Shown one piece after another: positions 22,911-34,075 of a stretch of DNA of 64,000 nucleotides. This stretch comes from Apostichopus japonicus (lineage: Eukaryota > Echinodermata > Holothuroidea > Aspidochirotida > Stichopodidae): positions 10,361,303-10,425,302 of the forward strand of contig NC_092581.1 in assembly GCF_037975245.1 (NCBI RefSeq), read 5' to 3'. The notes under the pieces were generated by a model. That model was not told where the DNA came from. It worked only from the letters and a program-made list of their open reading frames with translations, and searched no databases. The position numbers and the translations under genes are program-made. Position 1 is the first letter of the stretch. The number at the start of each line of letters is the position of its first letter.

Positions 22911-24302
22911 CTCAATACTGCATATACATTGTTGTCTTCAGTAAGAAACATGTCATGTTCATAATGCATCTGATCCTCCAGTTATCTTTATGAAATGAGA
23001 GGTGCTTTCTTCTCATTTTCGTTCATTATGCGTTCATTTCACTCACACTTTAAGGCACCGACATTACAAAACGATTGTCTGCGTGTTCAGTTTGGCTATA
23101 AACGACACCAAATAGCCACATTACAGTTAATTTAGTTAATAATGTTTTTCTTTATGTTTCAACGTACGGAGGTTGTTGTTCGTGAATGAAATGTTTCATT
23201 GAATGACTGAAAATGATAGTAATAGTTGTTCGAACTAACAAAAAAGGCGTAAAAAAACGGTTCGCATTATCGTTGCAAGATGTGAGGTTAGTAATGAATA
23301 TGCAACACGAAACAGCGACGGCGTCACCGGTGTATCACATGCAAAATATTTATGTTTTAGTGTCATATTCCACATTTGACTTAATATGTTAACTTGATAG
23401 CCACCCGACATGATGTAATCCATAAGCCATTGTCGGCTTCTCCCACATTCATGGTCCTAATATAACTGCCTCGTGTTGTTATTTATTATCTCCGTTAGCA
23501 ATATTCCGCATGCACTTTATACTGCATACTGCATATTGTTAGATAATAGGAGGCTGTGTTTTCTCCTCGACTTAACTTTCCTCTGTGTTAGATTTAATCT
23601 CCGGACAACCTTTTTTTTATTCATATGACTTTGGAAGCGAAATTATTGCTGAAGTGAATATACAATAAAGATAAGTCATTTCTTCTTCGATCAGTTTCAT
23701 CGACCGTCCGTAAGAACTTGATCTAACTGTCACTGTTAGTAGGCGTACAAGGACTAGAGGTAGACGCCTAGGTCTTATAGTGAAATATAAGTAGCCTAGT
23801 CAGAGACATAGTTCCAATAGGGGAGCTTCGTAGTTTCTAACTATGTATTACAATGCATTACCACATTCGCTTGTTTAAACCACTAGGCATGGCCTAACAG
23901 AATAAGGAAATGTAATTTGTCTTCAGCGGATACATTTATTGATACTTCTGATCACTACTGTCTGAATTAATGAAACTGTTTTGGCAAACTTAGCTTGGTG
24001 ATTTTTCATGCTCCTTCAGTTATGCAGCTTAAATAAGTACCATTTATTTTAAATGAACAGTTTATGCATATTCTTTTTGTAAACGCACAGAATCAATTTA
24101 AGACCATACATGCAAATACTATTCTGAGAGAGAAATGTATTGATCAGTCAATCCAACAATGCGATCGTATCGTCCACAAGGGTATTGTAGGAGAATAACA
24201 ACGTAAATATATATCACCTGTTAGTTGTCTCCATGAAGATGGAGGATTGGCGTTTGTGCTGATGTATCCTATTCAGGAAACTATAACGAGAAAAAGAGAT
24301 TT

Positions 24303-24386
24303 CAACACGCACACACAAGCACGCACGCACGCGCAAGGGCACGCGCACACGCTTTATATGCAGACACCCTAACCACTAAGCTATAC
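24303..24386 (-). repeat. AC-rich tract and tRNA-like SINE head fragment
   Basis: On the minus strand the sequence tagcttagtggttagggtgt (complement of about 24363-24382) resembles an A-box region of a tRNA-derived SINE. The plus strand to the left is a cacg/caca repeat. It abuts the TA microsatellite in which the LTR element sits. Confidence 0.4.
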
Positions 24387-24389
24387 AAA

Positions 24390-24412
24390 TATATATATAT
24401 ATATATATATAT

Positions 24413-24469
<57 letters not shown>
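24390..24469. repeat. (TA)n microsatellite, insertion site of LTR element
   Basis: The TA run ends exactly at the first base of the 5' LTR. TA sequence also follows the 3' LTR (29678-29692), so the element inserted into the microsatellite. The target duplication therefore cannot be read unambiguously. Confidence 0.85.
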
Positions 24470-24473
<4 letters not shown>

Positions 24474-25566
24474 ACGAGGGCCCATTGTAGCCTAACGCTA
24501 GTCACTGCTAGTGAGAAACCTAATGTTATAATGTGGAGAGTAATTGAAATTGCCTACGTGCTAAATCAGTATTTGAGAAATTAGGTCGGTTTACCGTGTC
24601 ACAATGTTATAATACACGATTGTTCTGGTATATTCCTTATGATGACGCGCTGGTCTCGGGTTAACGTCGGTTTACGTGAGATCGCGTGTAAGCTGTACAC
24701 ATTTTCGTGGATTCTCTGGAACGTTCGCGAGACATGCGAAGGACTTCCAAGAATAGAGAAACCGGGTCGCGTTGTTACTCAGGTGTATCGAGAGAGATCT
24801 AGATGATTCTTGACATGGCGAATCGTATATAAACCCGCCCAGATCAGAGAGTTTCTCAGTTTCTGAACGAATACAAGCGACGACACTTATTTTACCTTTC
24901 TACTATATATCGTCAGTGCTCAACTACCAGTAGTTTCTGAAGGTTTGAGAAATCGATTACAAGACTGATTCTACACTTCCATTCAGAAGTTTGAAGAGGA
25001 CTTTGCTGTGAAAGTACAGTTTTCCAGTCTTTATTTCGGAGAAGGTGAAGAATTTCTGTCTCCGTTGAGGAAGTTCGTTACGCCAGGAGTTGGTGGCTAT
25101 AAAGCTGATTTTGGACTAACTCTGGTAATATTTAGTCGGCGAGAAGTTCGACTTGTGCTTCACTCTATTGTGGCTGGAAGTCCGTCTTCTATTTTGGAGC
25201 ATCGCCGGAAAGAAGGTGACTGCTGTTTCTGGGATCGCGAGAAACTTCGTGGAGGACCAGTAAAGTTCGCGGTACAACGGACCGAGAATCGTCGTCATCA
25301 AGGTCGTGGCCGCTGAGGGATATCGCCGTTGGAAGAGACCAGCGTGTTTTAAAGTGTATCCTATCTTGTTAAATTTGTGAGTAGTTTTCTATATATTTGT
25401 AATTACCACTTGTTGTTGTTGGTTCGAAATCCATTGTTCAATATAGTTTACGTTCTCATTTAAAATCTCTAGACTCGTCAATTTGCCTGTGTTCCTTACG
25501 GAAACGAACCCAGGCTTGTGTCTCGTTAAAATTAGTTATCGAGACCTCTCGCATTCCAACGTAACA
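24470..25566 (+). repeat. 5' LTR of the Gmr1-like element
   Basis: It begins TGTTACG and ends CGTAACA, perfect 7-bp inverted termini. It contains a TATA box (tatataaa, 24826-24833) about 360 bp from the left end. The open frame inside it (25008-25316) is also present in the 3' LTR and is not taken as a gene. It carries 17 bases (about 25038-25054) missing from the 3' LTR. Confidence 0.9.
24826..24833 (+). promoter_or_regulatory. TATA box in the 5' LTR
   Basis: The sequence tatataaa lies in a well-placed U3-like position and is conserved in the 3' LTR. It is likely the retrotransposon promoter. Confidence 0.6.
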
Positions 25567-25570
25567 AAAT

Positions 25571-25588
25571 TGGGGGCCTATCCGGGAA
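25571..25588 (+). other. Primer-binding-like site, tRNA-Pro type
   Basis: Four bases after the LTR end, tgggggcctatccgggaa resembles the complement of the tRNA-Pro 3' end (tgggggctcgtccgggat), matching at 14 of 18 positions, the mismatches clustered in the middle and at the last base. Confidence 0.5.
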
Positions 25589-25681
25589 AGGTTTACAAAT
25601 TTGTGACCTATCCATTTGAGAGGAATTCATTTTTGAAAATTATTGTTTTGCAAATTGTCTGGAGAGAAAACGAGAGAGAAC

Positions 25682-28110
25682 ATGGAGTTCGAGCCAGAGG
25701 AATTTCTCAAAGATGTAACTTGGGAAAAATTTGATGGCCTAAAGAAGCCAGATTTGATGGCATTAGCTAAATATTATAGCTTAGGCGTAAACCAAGCAAC
25801 GAGGAAACAAGTTGTAAAGAATGGGTTGATCGATGTTTTAGTTGACGAAGAAATTCTCGATGAGTCATGCTTGATAAAAAAGGTTGACATTCTGACAGAA
25901 ATTGGCGGAGACGCCGTTCAGCTTAAACAGTTAGAAATCGAAATGGAAAAAATCAGATTAGAACAGCGAAGGCAAGAGCAAGAGCAAGAAATCAGATTAG
26001 AACAGCAAAAGCTAGAACTAAAACGGCTCGAATCTGAAACACACCTGAAGGAATTAGAAATTCAGGCAAAGTATAAATCAGAATCTGGCTCATCATCCTC
26101 CTCGTCAGCTCCTCGATCACAACCATATTTTGATGCATCAAGATACATAAAATTGGTGCCAAAATTTACCGAAATAGAGGTAGATAAATATTTTCAACAT
26201 TTTGAGAAAGTGGCTGCGAATATGAAGAGGCCGAAAGAGGTGTGGACGCTGCCTTTACCGAGTAGTTTTGTTGGGAAAGCACGGGAAGTGTATTCGGCTC
26301 TCCCTATGGAAAAGAGTGAAAACTACGATGAAGTGAAGCAGGCGATCCTCAGAGCCTATGAGCTGGTGCCAGAGGCATACCGACAGAAATTTAGGGGGGC
26401 TAGAAAAAATGATAATCAGACACATGTAGAATTTGCCAGAATAAAGGAGCAAATGTTTGATAGGTGGCTCCACTCTAAGGATGTAGGGGAGAATTTTGTC
26501 AAATTACGACAATTGTTCCTGATTGAGGAATTTAAAAGATGTATCCACCCCGACATCAAAACTCATATTGATGAGAGAATGATTGACACCTTGTATGCTG
26601 CGGCAACGAAAGCAGATGACTATGCCCTGACCCACAAACTGAGCCCAAACAAGTTTTACCAGGCTAGGAGCCAGAAACCCAAAATAAACACAGAGGTAAA
26701 AGGGACACCCGATTCAAAGGGAAACAGCGGCAAATGGAATTCTGGGGGCACGAAACCACCAAGTGGGAGTGGATTCAAAAAGCAAGTTACTTGCTATAAT
26801 TGTAACAAACCTGGTCATCTCATGTCACAATGTTATCTGCTGCAAAATCAAAATTCTCAAAGAAAACAGGAGGGATTCTCAAAATCACCCCCTAATACAG
26901 TTGGATATGTTGCCTCACAGAAGAATTCGAATCGAATTGACAAAGAAATCCAAAAGAAGGAATTTGCTAAAAATCAAGTGAATAAGGTATTCGAACCATT
27001 CATTATGGAGGGTAGCATATCAATAAGTGATGATTTTTCGCCCCAACAAATTAAGATTTTTAGGGACACAGGTTGTTCACAGTCGCTCATTTTAGAAGAA
27101 ACGTTGCCCTTTGGTGAACAGAGTTCGACTGGAACGTGTGCATTAATCCATGGGATAAAGATGGAGATTATCAGTGTTCCCTTACACAGAGTAAACCTAG
27201 AGTGTGGTTTGGTGTCCGGCCAAGTGCTGGTTGGTGTTATGTCGGAATTGCCGATAAAAGGTGTTTCCATGATGCTTGGAAATGACCTGGCAGGGGATAA
27301 GGTTCTCCCGAATCCCATTGTTACAAATACGCCCTCTAATGTTAGTAGCCACGAGGAAGATGAAATATATCCTGCGTGTGTACTGACTAGGGCAATGAGT
27401 AAAAAGGCAGTCTCGGAAGTGGAGGAGTCTGAGAGCTGTCAGGGTGATGTCTTCAATTTGGAAGACACATTTTTTAAGGTGTTGAATGACACAGAAAGTA
27501 GTTCGGGAGATAACCAAAAGGTAGAAAATGAAGATCCTTTGAGCCGCAACAAATTGATTTTAGAACAAAGTCGAGACCCTGAACTAATAGATTTAGTTAA
27601 AGGGGCAGTGACCCCACAAGAAGCGGATGATAACCCTGTCTGCTTCTACAAACAAAATGGCGTGGTGATGAGAAAATGGCGACCACTAGATGCGCCTGCA
27701 GATGAGGAATGGCAAGTGGTGCACCAAATTGTTGTACCCAAGGTGTACCACAGTGACGTCATGAGCATGGCCCATGATAGTCCAATGGCAGGACATTTAG
27801 GCGTCAGGAAAACCTGTGATAGGATTCTAAAACATATTTGGTGGCCCAAAATCAGGAGTGATGTGGCTGATTACTGTAGGTCGTGCCATACATGTCAGGT
27901 GGTTGGGAAGCCCAACCAGAAAATACCGCCTGCACCTTTGAAACCAATCCCTGCTTTTGATGAGCCTTCTAGTAAAGTCATTATTGATTGCTTAGATCCT
28001 ATCCCTAAAACGAAATCAGGCAGACAAAATTTGGAGCAAGGTCAAGCCAAAATGAAACAATGGTACGACAAAAATGCAAAGAACAAAGTGTTCAAACCAG
28101 GAATTATTTA
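25682..28110 (+). CDS. Gag-protease-partial integrase polyprotein of LTR element
   Basis: An open frame of about 809 codons from MEFEPEEFLKDVTWEKF; this Met follows the leader and is preferred over one 13 codons upstream. The N-terminus has a short helical region (KKPDLMALAKYYSLGV). A Glu/Gln/Leu/Arg coiled-coil run follows (about residues 90-140), then a gag capsid-like region. There is a CCHC zinc knuckle (CYNCNKPGHLMSQC, about residue 370) and an aspartic protease motif (FRDTGCSQSLI, about residue 460). The integrase HHCC finger comes next (HDSPMAGH, CRSCHTCQ, about residues 695-740) with the first catalytic region IIDCLDPIPKTKSG. Just after this (about 28030) the frame jumps to the post-integrase segment AKMKQWYDKNAKNKVFKPG and stops. 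The second Asp and the Glu of integrase are deleted. The gag half looks intact. Confidence 0.8.
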
Positions 28111-28353
28111 ACTATTGAAAAGGAATGTCTTGCACTCTTGTTATCACTGCAACATTTCGATGTATATTTGCATACTACTGTCTACCCTGTGCTTGTGTTC
28201 ACTGATCATAATCCTCTCACCTTCATACATAGAATGAAGAATAAGAATCAAAGATTAATGAGATGGAGTTTAACTTTATAAGAGTACAATCTTGATGTGA
28301 GGCACATAAAAGGAAAAGACAATGTGATGGCAGATGCTTTGTCCAGATTCACA
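28087..28353 (+). pseudogene. RNase H tail of LTR element, one in-frame stop
   Basis: Starting within a second deletion junction near 28105, the frame reads LTIEKECLALLLSLQHF, then FTDHNPLTFI, and ends at DNVMADALSRF, the standard end of Gypsy RNase H. A TAA at about 28278-28280 interrupts where Gln-Glu-Tyr is normally found. No reverse transcriptase precedes it. It is followed by about 240 non-coding bases and the polypurine tract. Confidence 0.75.
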
Positions 28354-28582
28354 TGAATTTATTGTATATATGACAAGACAAAGATAATGTCACTATACAT
28401 TTGTATAAAGAACACTCAGAATTATTTATTATGCATAACTTAAAAGTTGTTTGATAAATGTTTAACGAAAATTTGTTCAAGTGTAACAAAGTACATATTT
28501 TACGATAGAATATTTGTTTGTTGATAAGATATGATGGAATGTAAGAAATTAGAAAGTTTTCATTGCATTCAAACTTTCCTTT

Positions 28583-28593
28583 AAGGGGGAGGG
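28583..28593 (+). other. Polypurine tract of LTR element
   Basis: The sequence aagggggaggg lies directly upstream of the 3' LTR, as expected for the plus-strand primer. Confidence 0.7.
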
Positions 28594-29675
28594 TGTTACG
28601 ATGGCCCATTGTAGCCTAACGCTAGTCACTGCTAGTGAGAAACCTAATGTTATAATGTGGAGAGTAATTGAAATTGCCTACGTGATAAATCAGTATTTGA
28701 GAAATTAGGTCGGTTTACCGTGTCACAATGTTATAATACACGATTGTTCTGGTATATTCCTTATGATGACGCGCTGGTCTCGGGTTAACGTCGGTTTACG
28801 TGAGATCGCGTGTAAGCTGTACACATTTTCGTGAATTCTCTTGAACGTTCGCGAGACATGCGAAGGACTTCCAAGAATAGAGAAACCGGGTCGCGTTGTT
28901 ACTCAGGTGTATCGAGAGAGATCTAGATGATTCTTGACATGGCGAATCGTATATAAACCCGCCCAGATCGGAGAGTTTCTCAGTTTCTGAACGAATACAA
29001 GCGACGACACTTATTATACCATAATCTACTATATATCGTCAGTGCTCAACTACCAGTAGTTTCTGAAGGTTTGAGATATCGATTACAAGATTGATTCTAC
29101 ACTTCCATTCAGAAGTTTGAAGAGGACTTTGCTGTAAAAGTACAGTTTTCCAGTCTTTATTTTTCTGTCTCCGTTGAGGAAGTTCGTTACGCCAGGAGTT
29201 GGTGGCTATAAAGCTGATTTTGGACTAACTCTGGTAATATTTAGTCGGCGAGAAGTTCGACTTGTGCTTCATTCTATTGTGGCTGGAAGTCCGTCTTCTA
29301 TTTTGGAGCATCGCCGGAAAGAAGGTGACTGCTGTTTCTGGGATCGCGAGAAACTTCGTGGAGGACCAGTAAAGTTCGCGGTACAACGGACCGAGAATCG
29401 TCGTCATCAAGGTCGTGGCCGCTGAGGGATATCGCCGTTGGAAGAGACCAGCGTGTTTTAAAGTGTATCCTATCTTGTTAAATTTGTGAGTAGTTTTCTA
29501 TATATTTGTAATTACCACTTGTTGTTGTTGGTTCGAAATCCATTGTTCAATATAGTTTACGTTCTCATTTAAAATCTCTAGACTCGTCAATTTGCCTGTG
29601 TTCCTTACGGAAACGAACCCAGGCTTGTGTCTCGTTAAAATTAGTTATCGAAACCTCTCGCATTCCAACGTAACA
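28594..29675 (+). repeat. 3' LTR of the Gmr1-like element
   Basis: It is nearly identical to 24470-25566. Observed differences include gatggccc for gagggccc, ataaatc for ctaaatc, and the 17-bp deletion near 29162. Confidence 0.9.
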
Positions 29676-29686
29676 AAATATATATA

Positions 29687-29757
29687 TATATATTATAATT
29701 AAAATCGGGATTCGAACCCGGGCCTCCCGCTCTTTACGCGGACACCCTATAACACAC
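29687..29757 (-). repeat. tRNA-derived SINE fragment with B box
   Basis: On the minus strand it reads tagggtgtccgcgtaaagag, then cgggaggcccgggttcgaat and cccg. The ggttcgaatcc core is a canonical pol III B box within a T-arm-like inverted repeat (cccgg..cgaatcccg). A standard tRNA is not supported because the 5' half does not fold correctly and is partly missing. Confidence 0.55.
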
Positions 29758-30258
29758 TTATGTAAAATCGTGTACACTGTCGAAATAAGTTGAACCGCAC
29801 AAATGAAGGTAATACGAAGGAATTGATTTCACCACCTTCACAATCTATACCCACTCGCCGAAACAAAATGTTCTCAAAGGGATAGCCCCTCAAACCCCTC
29901 TCCAGAACGGACCTGTTTCAGCGTAGCATTCGAAATCAAATGGTGTCATCAAAAGTAATATTAATTGCAGCGTTAATCAAACTTGTATCATCTGTATCTA
30001 AAAACAAAAATTAGTCATCAATGCTACTTCGGTAGAACCTCGCTTGTTTGTGCTGGTATCACGTCTCTCCCGAGACTTATTTCACGACAAAAATGAATAA
30101 AATGTCAGGCTGTCCGACAACATAGTCAGTCATACAATAATTCATATGAAAAGAGGAGGGTATATGAACAACAGTCGCATCAGTTCGACAATTATACAAG
30201 ATAGGTAGTAACATGATGGCACTAGTATAGAAATAGATGTATAGACAAAGACAATTGG

Positions 30259-30260
<2 letters not shown>

Positions 30261-30307
<47 letters not shown>

Positions 30308-30330
30308 TATATATACATATATATATAATC
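30261..30330. repeat. (TA)n microsatellite
   Basis: A TA run with tttatata interruptions in the first intron of copy A. Confidence 0.85.
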
Positions 30331-30608
30331 CTATTGTATCAGAATCTAAAGGGATCACAGGCGTTATTCCACTACAGTTGTTATGAGTCTTAATTCATGG
30401 GTCTAGAAGGACAGTGAAAAATTGTATTAAGAATGCGATCTCTTATATACACTCCTAGATATGAGTAAGATTCGAAATACTGAACAGAATAAAACATGGT
30501 AATATCAGCAAGTCATTTCACCAATAGTATGAAGCGTTCTATGCAACATATAATTACAATTGTTATTTTGAGTAACCAAGAATAGGTGTATTCTCATACG
30601 TATCTCAG

Positions 30609-30923
30609 ATGATGGACACGTTCGCCTTCGTGATGGTGGTTACCACTACGGGAGAGTGGAAATCTACTATAATGGACAATGGGGAACAGTATGTGACGAC
30701 AGTTGGGAAATAAAGGACGCCAAAGTTGTTTGTCGTCATTTAGGCTTTCCATCAGCCGTTGCTGCTCTTACCGACGCATACTACGGACGGGGAACAGGAC
30801 ACATTTTGCTCGATGAAGTTGAATGCGTAGGTTACGAGACACGACTGGAGTACTGCACCAATGAAGGATGGTATATTCAAAATTGTGATCACTCGGAGGA
30901 TGCTGGTGTAGAATGTTTAAACG
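30609..30923 (+). pseudogene. Copy A SRCR domain 1 exon (open)
   Basis: This 315-bp exon has phase 1 at both ends (tctcag acceptor, acg|gtaaac donor). It encodes [20 protein letters not shown], then WGTVCDDSW, VVCRHLGF and EDAGVEC, with six cysteines. The frame is intact. Confidence 0.85.
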
Positions 30924-31179
30924 GTAAACTATTAATACATATAAAATGCTGATTTACTGTTAAGGTTTACCGACAAAATGATATTAGACAGTTTGCCTAT
31001 TAGGAGAGTATGCGGTATAGCAAAGAGTGTAACGTCACCATTTAATACCAAATATAACAGAAAAGTTGGTTGATGCGGTATTTTGTGGGTGTTTGGTGCG
31101 TTTCCTGCATGGCAAAGTAAGACCAATTACAGGAAAGCAAGTCAAATAACCTAAGTAGCGTAGTTTCCTTTATTTTATT

Positions 31180-31675
31180 GGAAGGGTGGGGTGGGATTAA
31201 CACTCGTCCAAGAAAAAGGAACATTCTTATCTAAATCATGAAGCTGTTTCACGGTTTCAGTAGGACATGTCAGTTGTAGGTTAAATGTTTCTACATAAAC
31301 GCATTGCCAAATTTTCTTATTCACTTACTGCTTTCTGTGACTAGCTACTACCCGACATGTAATACAGTGGGGATAAGATAATGTATGCTGTCGATAATTT
31401 GTGCAAGAGTTGTTCTAAACTTGCATCCCACCTCACAAACCTTGTGGCACTAAACTAAACTGTGGGGTCAACTGAAGGGTGGGGTGGGTTTAACTCTCAT
31501 TCCAGAATAAAGGAACATTCTTACCTAATTCATGACGCTGTTTCGCGGTTTCAGTAGGACTTGTCGGTTGTATGTGTATTGTTCTACATAAAAGTCGATA
31601 ATTCGTGCAAGAATTGTTCTAAACTTGCGGCCCACCTCACAAACCTTGTGGCACTGAACTGAACTTGGTGGATTA
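31180..31675. repeat. Two-copy diverged tandem repeat in intron 2 of copy A
   Basis: Blocks at 31180 and 31474 share a ggtggggtggg start, aaaaggaacattctta-like text, ctgtttc(g/a)cggtttcagtaggac and ttgtgcaagag/aattgttctaaac. The same two units occur in copy B (53742 and 54036), so the repeat predates the locus duplication. Confidence 0.7.
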
Positions 31676-32211
31676 GTGAGCATGAGTGGGCACAATGAGG
31701 TAATACATTTAAATAGGGTGTATACATGGTGTATGGATTGTATGCTGTCAGTCTCTGAAAATTTATACCATATTAATTAATGTTACATACACAATGTCGG
31801 GTGAAAACGTCTCCTAAACTGTCAGCCTGATAGTTGTGAAATTTAGAATATACGTACCTTACTTCTGCCTTACTCCCTATCCATAATTATGATGTTTTCA
31901 GGAAGTCCCTTAGTTAGTTATATAAGTGTTTATTTGTAAACAACACTTGACACATGCAGGCACGGCGTTGCCGGCTGTACAATATGTTTAAGTATTTGAA
32001 GTATTTGAAACAAGTATTTAGAAACAAACTATTCAAATTATATATTTCAGTTTTTAAGTATGAAATATTAAATGCACCCTCCCCTCCCAGTGTTAATCGG
32101 GGAAGTGGAGGGGGCAGAATATCTGACACTTCATCGTGGGCTTTTGCAATGAGAATTTCTAACTTCACTGATCTTCGTTTTCATTGATGCTTTTTACTTT
32201 TCCCTAGGCAG

Positions 32212-32560
32212 ATATTTACATGACATCTCCATTTCCCCGGGAGATCAACGGTGATGTCAGACTGACGGGAGGATCAAAACAAAATGAGGGAAGTGTGGAG
32301 ATATATTATTATGGAACATGGTACACAGTCTGCGATGATAACTGGGATAGCGCGGACGCCATGGTAGTTTGTCGACAACTTGGATACTTAGACACTGCCC
32401 AGGCAGTTGATCATGCTTACTTTGGTTCTGGGTATCTTGATATTCTTCTCGATGACGTGCTATGGATGGGAATCGACATTATTAGACTGTTCTAATGCAG
32501 GTTTGTTTCAACACGACTGTGGGCATTCAGAAGTTGCTGGAGTAATTTGTGGAAATGAAG
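32212..32560 (+). pseudogene. Copy A SRCR domain 2 exon, frameshifted
   Basis: It matches the B exon at 54753-55106 but is 5 bases shorter. B reads gatgacgtagagtgctatgg and A reads gatgacgtgctatgg (near 32452-32466). The frame then ends at a stop at 32493-32495. The exon ends at aag|gcaagt, a GC donor shared with B. Confidence 0.9.
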
Positions 32561-32936
32561 GCAAGTGAATATTGTAAAATAACTATATGTAAACTGTGAT
32601 GAGATGATGTACGTAATTTCATAATAAATTTCAAACCGAGAACATGACGTGTGAACGGAATGCTATCTTTTAGTTTTACATTCATACATCATTGTATTAC
32701 TACACTTGACACGGTAACACACTATAACTTGAACATTAGATTTGTTAGGAACTGAACAAGCTAGACCGAAATGGTTTGGTTTTCATTTAAGTGAAAGTTA
32801 ACACAAATTGTTAGAAGAATAACTTTCTAGTTCATAAATGATACTGTCAGGAAGATTGATCTTTATAAAGTAATATTTATGTTTACATTTTACATTTTGA
32901 TCAATGTTGTGATAATAACCCATCATGTATCAATAG

Positions 32937-33257
32937 GTATTGAAGGGGATGTCCGCCTGAGAAATGGTGATTCTATTAATTCTGGAATAGTGGAACTTTA
33001 TCACCTAGGAGAATGGGGAACCATTTGCGATGACTATTGGTCCTATGAAGATGCCGCCGTCATATGTCACCAGCTGGGATATAGTGGTGTCGATACCTAT
33101 TACGATGGTGCATGGTTTGGTCAAGGATCTGGGCCAATACTGGGTGATATTAGTTGCGACGGAACAGAATGGTACTGGAAAGATTGTTATTTCAGTAACT
33201 GGGCAACTTCCAGCTGTAGCCACAATGAGGATGCTGCACTCACGTGCACTACTTTTG
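32937..33257 (+). pseudogene. Copy A SRCR domain 3 exon (open)
   Basis: This 321-bp exon (atcaatag acceptor, ttg|gtatgt donor) has an intact frame from [11 protein letters not shown] to EDAALTC, with the WGTICDD and VICHQLGY motifs and six cysteines. Confidence 0.85.
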
Positions 33258-34075
33258 GTATGTTAACGTAAACTCTACTAATGTAAAGGATAATTGACTT
33301 GTATATTTCTTTTCTAGAAAACCCTTTAGTCTTTCCTTTCATTTTTGCCGGTCGCTTCCCTGTATCACTGACTATAAGACGAACAATACACATACACCCA
33401 ATACATCAGTTTCCAGTAGTGTAGTGAGTTATTCAAGTAACGTTTATGTAAATCATCCAATCCAAATTGATGAAACGGCCTGCAATAATGCAAACAAGTA
33501 TGTCTATAGCATAAGGCAGCTATTTATTCTCAAGAAATTGTAAAATCATCTGTGATATAAAGACACATAAAAAGGTTTTTGGGACCCGATAAAGCATGGG
33601 ATGAATATATATTTTCTACACTTCAGGAAGGGTGAATAGTCCAAAAAGAAATAATTCTCCGGTTACGTAATTTTCCATGGAGCCCACTTTGGTCAACGCC
33701 TTCGTTTATGCGACCAATAAATATTAACATATTCATTAACAGCTTGGATATTGACATATTTAATGATAGATTAAAACAAGTTTATAAGTCGTATTATGTT
33801 AAGTTAGGTGTTGCACATATGTTTCATAGGACTACATCGAACCCGACACGTAGTCTCAGGTTTTATTCAGATGTCATTAAATAAAGATTGAGACATCGTT
33901 TTCTCTGAACCTATTATCGTGTAAGTTTGGTAAATCGTTATATTAATAACTGCTCTCAACATAAAGATATTGTAATTGTAGTTTGTGCCTACATGTTTAC
34001 ACGAACAAAATGATTGATTTACTACTCAATGCATGAAACGTTGAGTAACAAATTTCGCTTTTTTCTTCTTCTTAG

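Larger units (their letters stand above)
24470..29675 (+). mobile_element. Gmr1-like Ty3/Gypsy LTR retrotransposon, internally deleted
   Basis: A 5.2-kb element bounded by LTRs of 1097 and 1082 bp that start tgttacga and end cgtaaca. A primer-binding-like site follows the 5' LTR and a polypurine tract (aagggggaggg, 28583-28593) precedes the 3' LTR. The internal region encodes gag, protease, the first part of integrase and then RNase H. The second half of integrase and all of the reverse transcriptase are missing. RNase H lies 3' of integrase and is followed directly by the polypurine tract, which is the gene order of Gmr1-type Gypsy elements and not of ordinary Gypsy (RT, RNase H, integrase). 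The LTRs differ at scattered bases and by one 17-bp indel, so insertion is fairly recent. It cannot move by itself. Confidence 0.85.
22187..30608. other. Expanded first intron of SRCR copy A
   Basis: Homology with the 544-bp first intron of copy B covers 22187 to about 22998 (minus the MITE) and resumes near 30500. The extra 7.5 kb contains AC- and TA-rich microsatellites, tRNA-like repeat pieces and the LTR retrotransposon. The stretches 23000-24300 and 29760-30250 contain no gene that I can recognise. Confidence 0.7.

Noticed and set aside
25008-25316. 102-codon open frame in the 5' LTR
   Set aside because: It lies in the untranslated leader region of the LTR, is repeated in the 3' LTR with a different start, and has no recognisable motif.
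29687-29757. Functional tRNA gene on the minus strand
   Set aside because: Only the T-arm and B box look right; the 5' half and acceptor stem do not form, so a SINE fragment is preferred.
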